Source: Deltaproteobacteria bacterium
GTDB lineage: Bacteria > Desulfobacterota > Desulfobacteria > Desulfobacterales > UBA11574
Assembly (NCBI GenBank): GCA_019313505.1
Contig: JAFDBA010000091.1
Coordinates: 1 to 8,673, forward strand
DNA length: 8,673 nt
Direction of reading: 5' to 3'
Position numbers and translations under genes: made by a program. How positions within the stretch are numbered: position 1 is the first letter of the stretch; each line of letters opens with the position of its first letter. This document shows, piece by piece, positions 6,974-8,673 of the stretch. A model generated the notes under the pieces. That model searched no databases, was not told the origin of the DNA, and saw nothing but the letters and a program-made list of their open reading frames with translations.

Positions 6974-7954
6974 TTAATCAGATATATTAACCCTGTCATA
7001 AAAATCAAAATCGGGTATTTCGCGTTTAAAAAACTCTCTCAACTTCTTGATAATATTTTTTTCAACCTGGCGGACACGTTCTCTTGATATCCCGTAGCGG
7101 TCACCAATCTGCTGCAACGTAGAAGGAGAGTCCGAAAAGATACGCTGTTCAAAAATATCAAGTTCTCTGGGCGTCATTGTTTTTTTAAACTCGGCAATCT
7201 TATTATGTAAAAGGGTCTCGATTTGCTTTTTTGCCACCCAATCTTCCGTGGATTCGACTTCCGTGTTTAACAACTCAACTCTTTCCGTATTTGAATCATC
7301 CTTTATAGGGGCATCCAAAGAAACGTCCCAGCCATCAAGCCTTTGGTCCATATCCACAATTTCACGTTCGGATACTCCCAGTTTTTCGGAAAGAAGTTTC
7401 GGTTTAGGATCAAAACCCTGATCAATCAGTTTCTGTTTTTCTTTTTTAAGCTTGAAAAAAAGTTTTCGTTGCCCCTGGGTGGTCCCTATTTTCACAAGAC
7501 GCCAGTTGTCCATAATGAACTTTAAGATGTAAGCCTTTATCCAGAATGAGGAATAATATGAAAACTTGACATTCTTGTATGGATCAAATTTTTTAACCGC
7601 CTGCATGAGCCCGATATTCCCTTCCTGAATCAGGTCTAAAAGATTCTGCATCCATACTCGCTGAAATTCGAGAGCGATTTTTACCACAAGCCTGAGGTTG
7701 GCGGTCACCAGAATATATGCGGCTTCGCTGTCACCATCTTCCATAACTCTTTTCCCAAGTTCTATTTCCTGTTCTCTGGTTAGAAGCTTGTGTTTGCTTA
7801 TTTCTGAAAGATATCGTTGAAGCGGGTCGAACTTAACAATAGCGGTATCATCGGAATGATATCCCGGTTTTTTACCATCGTTCTTACCTTTGACGGTGCT
7901 ATTTTTATCCTGCTTTGTTCCGCGACGTTTCTGTTTTTTCTTAAATTTATTCAT
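6974..7954 (-). CDS. rpoH: RNA polymerase sigma-32-type (heat-shock) factor RpoH
   Basis: A 326-residue sigma-70-family factor. Region 1.2 starts at DPLQRYLSEISKHKLLTREQEIELGKRV (43-70). Region 2 follows: NLRLVVKIALEFQ (86-98), LLDLIQEGNIGLMQAVKKFDP (105-125) and FSYYSSFWIKAYILKFIM (131-148). Then comes WRLVKIGTTQGQRKLFFKLK (151-170), whose QRKLFFKL is the RpoH box used to tell sigma-32 from RpoD and RpoS. Region 4 (TLQQIGDRYGISRERVRQVE, 279-298) is the helix-turn-helix for the -35 element. It binds core RNA polymerase and directs stress-gene transcription. The protein is about 40 residues longer than E. coli RpoH (284), mainly from a lysine-rich N-terminal tail (residues 2-30). The ATG at 7954 has no good Shine-Dalgarno, and its leader lies inside a repeat element, so start and expression control are uncertain. 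The gene stands alone between two palindromic elements. Confidence 0.95.
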   Translation of the reverse strand: MNKFKKKQKRRGTKQDKNSTVKGKNDGKKPGYHSDDTAIVKFDPLQRYLSEISKHKLLTREQEIELGKRVMEDGDSEAAYILVTANLRLVVKIALEFQRVWMQNLLDLIQEGNIGLMQAVKKFDPYKNVKFSYYSSFWIKAYILKFIMDNWRLVKIGTTQGQRKLFFKLKKEKQKLIDQGFDPKPKLLSEKLGVSEREIVDMDQRLDGWDVSLDAPIKDDSNTERVELLNTEVESTEDWVAKKQIETLLHNKIAEFKKTMTPRELDIFEQRIFSDSPSTLQQIGDRYGISRERVRQVEKNIIKKLREFFKREIPDFDFYDRVNISD

Positions 7955-7990
7955 GCTAATATTTTATGGCTGCGTAAAAAGTCACTAATT

Positions 7991-8041
7991 CATCTATAGA
8001 TGGCTAAGTACATGTATTCATAAATACCATCACGTATTTAT
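7991..8041 (-). promoter_or_regulatory. Stacked palindromes in the rpoH leader
   Basis: Three dyads lie within 51 bases upstream of rpoH: CATCTATAGATG (7991-8002, perfect), TACATGTA (8009-8016, perfect) and ATAAATAC/GTATTTAT (8020-8027 with 8034-8041, a perfect 8-base stem with a 6-base loop). They could be operators for regulators or hairpins in the rpoH 5' leader. I cannot place a -10/-35 pair with confidence here. No CIRCE or other named heat-shock operator is seen. Confidence 0.35.
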
Positions 8042-8070
8042 AACTTGGTTTATTCATTCTATGTATGCAA

Positions 8071-8187
8071 AAGTTTAAAGTGCCTAAAGTGAACTAAAGT
8101 GCCTAAAGTTAAGGTATTCTATTAATTTTAATTATAATTGATCGCGCTGAAAGCGCGTTCCTCAACTTTAGCTCACTTTAGGCACTT
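8071..8187. repeat. Inverted-repeat element B (CTAAAGTGC-type arms)
   Basis: This is the same family as the element at 6807-6910. The left arm (8071-8114) runs AAGTTTAAAGTGC, CTAAAGTGAA, CTAAAGTGC, CTAAAGTTAAGG. The right arm (8160-8187), on the minus strand, reads AAGTGC, CTAAAGTGAG, CTAAAGTTGAGG, so here the left arm has the extra units, the reverse of element A. The loop is AT-rich (8115-8142), followed by a compact GC-rich hairpin CGCGCT-GAA-AGCGCG at 8143-8157. It is nested inside the larger inverted-repeat element at 7958-8309. Confidence 0.88.
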
Positions 8188-8274
8188 CATTATACGGGCT
8201 AGTTGTCTTGATAAAAATACGTCATCGAATTAACGAATTAGAGCACTAAGTAAAAAGGTTCATATACAAGGCGT

Positions 8275-8304
8275 AGTAGATGGGACTTTTTACGACGCCA
8301 TCAA
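8275..8304 (+). repeat. 30-bp dispersed repeat, left copy flanking the tRNA
   Basis: The sequence AGTAGATGGGACTTTTTACG followed by ACGCCATCAA recurs in inverted orientation at 8599-8628 with a single mismatch (A/G at 8300). This copy also forms the right end of the 7958-8309 element. A possible stem pairs GTAAAAAG (8250-8257) with CTTTTTAC (8286-8293). Confidence 0.9.
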
Positions 8305-8358
8305 TATTTTATGGACATACAGACGAACGTATGGTACTTAAATTTTTATTTTCTCTTT

Positions 8359-8435
<77 letters not shown>

Positions 8436-8446
8436 AGTAATATCAA

Positions 8447-8480
8447 GGGGTTATGGAATTATAGCCATAACCCCTTTTTT
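8447..8480 (+). terminator. Rho-independent terminator of tRNA-Arg
   Basis: A perfect 10-bp stem, GGGGTTATGG (8447-8456) with CCATAACCCC (8465-8474), encloses an 8-base loop and is followed at once by six Ts (8475-8480). It lies 11 bases after the encoded CCA and ends the tRNA transcript. Confidence 0.95.
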
Positions 8481-8556
8481 GGACCTTGAATAAAATTAAA
8501 CATTTTCGCAAAGGTCTCTTCCTTTTAAGTGAGCCCTTAGGTGCCAACTTTTTAGA

Positions 8557-8583
8557 TATGATTATAATCCATTTATTATCATA
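8557..8583. repeat. AT-rich imperfect hairpin
   Basis: TATGATTATAA (8557-8567) pairs with TTATTATCATA (8573-8583) at 10 of 11 positions around a 5-base loop. It lies between the tRNA terminator and the right 30-bp repeat. There is no T-tract, and no role can be assigned. The rest of 8484-8598 shows no gene. Confidence 0.5.
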
Positions 8584-8598
8584 GGTCAAATGCTAAGC

Positions 8599-8628
8599 TT
8601 GACGGCGTCGTAAAAAGTCCCATCTACT
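8599..8628 (-). repeat. 30-bp dispersed repeat, right (inverted) copy
   Basis: This is the inverted partner of 8275-8304, 29 of 30 bases identical, on the other side of the tRNA. Beyond it, CGTAC-AAAAA-GTACG (about 8658-8672) forms a small hairpin cut off by the window edge, so the full element probably extends to the right. Confidence 0.9.
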
Positions 8629-8673
8629 GCGTTGCGCTACATTTCGTAATCATTCAACGTACAAAAAGTACGC

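Larger units (their letters stand above)
7958..8309. repeat. MITE-like inverted-repeat element upstream of rpoH
   Basis: The ends are imperfect inverted copies. The left end, read on the minus strand (7983 down to 7958), gives GACTTTTTACGCAGCCAT then AAAATATT. The right end (8284-8309) gives GACTTTTTACGACGCCAT then CAATATTT. The first 11 bases are identical, with three or four differences and one small gap over the next 15. Further in, both ends also carry CATCTA after a short spacer. The left end stops four bases from the rpoH ATG. The interior is non-coding and holds element B. There is no transposase and no clear target-site duplication, so mobility is inference. Together with the tRNA promoter region this accounts for the 404-base gap between rpoH and the tRNA. 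Confidence 0.6.

Noticed and set aside
8247..8259. CIRCE (HrcA) operator near GAGCACTAA
   Set aside because: Only a loose match to one half-site (GAGTGCTAA); no TTAGCACTC half lies 9 bases away.
8312..8343. sigma-70 promoter for tRNA-Arg
   Set aside because: TGGACA fits a -35, but the best -10 candidates match poorly or have wrong spacing, so it is mentioned only in the tRNA entry.

Overview
The window looks like a chromosomal stretch from a Gram-negative, Desulfobacterota-like (deltaproteobacterial) bacterium. The evidence is two outer-membrane-type lipoproteins with clear lipoboxes, an RpoH-type sigma factor carrying the RpoH box, a UPF0280 (ApbE-like) protein, and intergenic gaps packed with short A-rich repeats and palindromes of a style I associate with Desulfobacterales genomes. 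The taxonomic call is inference, with no marker gene to prove it. I see no prophage, insertion sequence, transposase or CRISPR array.

Layout: all eight protein genes lie on the minus strand and are best read from right to left. From 8359 to 8435 there is a plus-strand tRNA-Arg(UCU) with its own hairpin terminator. Between this tRNA and rpoH lies a 404-base gap made almost entirely of nested inverted repeats. rpoH (7954-6974) encodes a heat-shock-type sigma factor. A second palindromic element separates it from a two-gene lipoprotein operon: a 15-repeat TPR lipoprotein (6777-5059) followed 8 bases later by a LolB/DUF4292-like lipoprotein (5050-4145). A 442-base gap follows, almost filled by five exact-period 82-bp tandem repeats. 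Then come three genes joined by two identical 14-base overlaps: a Mut7-C RNase-like zinc-ribbon protein, a RimK-like ATP-grasp protein and an HD-domain dGTPase-like phosphohydrolase. After another palindromic gap come the UPF0280 protein and, past a small 7-bp repeat patch, a HIT-family nucleotide-binding protein that runs off the left edge before its histidine triad.

How the genes fit together: the TPR/LolB-like pair probably works in the cell envelope, and its sequence does not link it to the neighbouring sigma factor beyond position. The Mut7-C, ATP-grasp and dGTPase-like genes are almost certainly co-translated. Two have nucleic-acid or nucleotide folds, but the shared pathway is unknown.

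The most unusual content is between the genes. Three gaps hold palindromic elements built on one plan: arms made of short degenerate tandem units in inverted orientation around a loop that often has its own GC-rich hairpin. One of these sits inside a larger MITE-like inverted repeat (about 7958-8309) whose left end reaches to within four bases of the rpoH start codon. The same end sequence recurs, inverted, on the far side of the tRNA. No convincing new enzymatic system is visible, but these repeats and the 14-base-overlap trio deserve a closer look.
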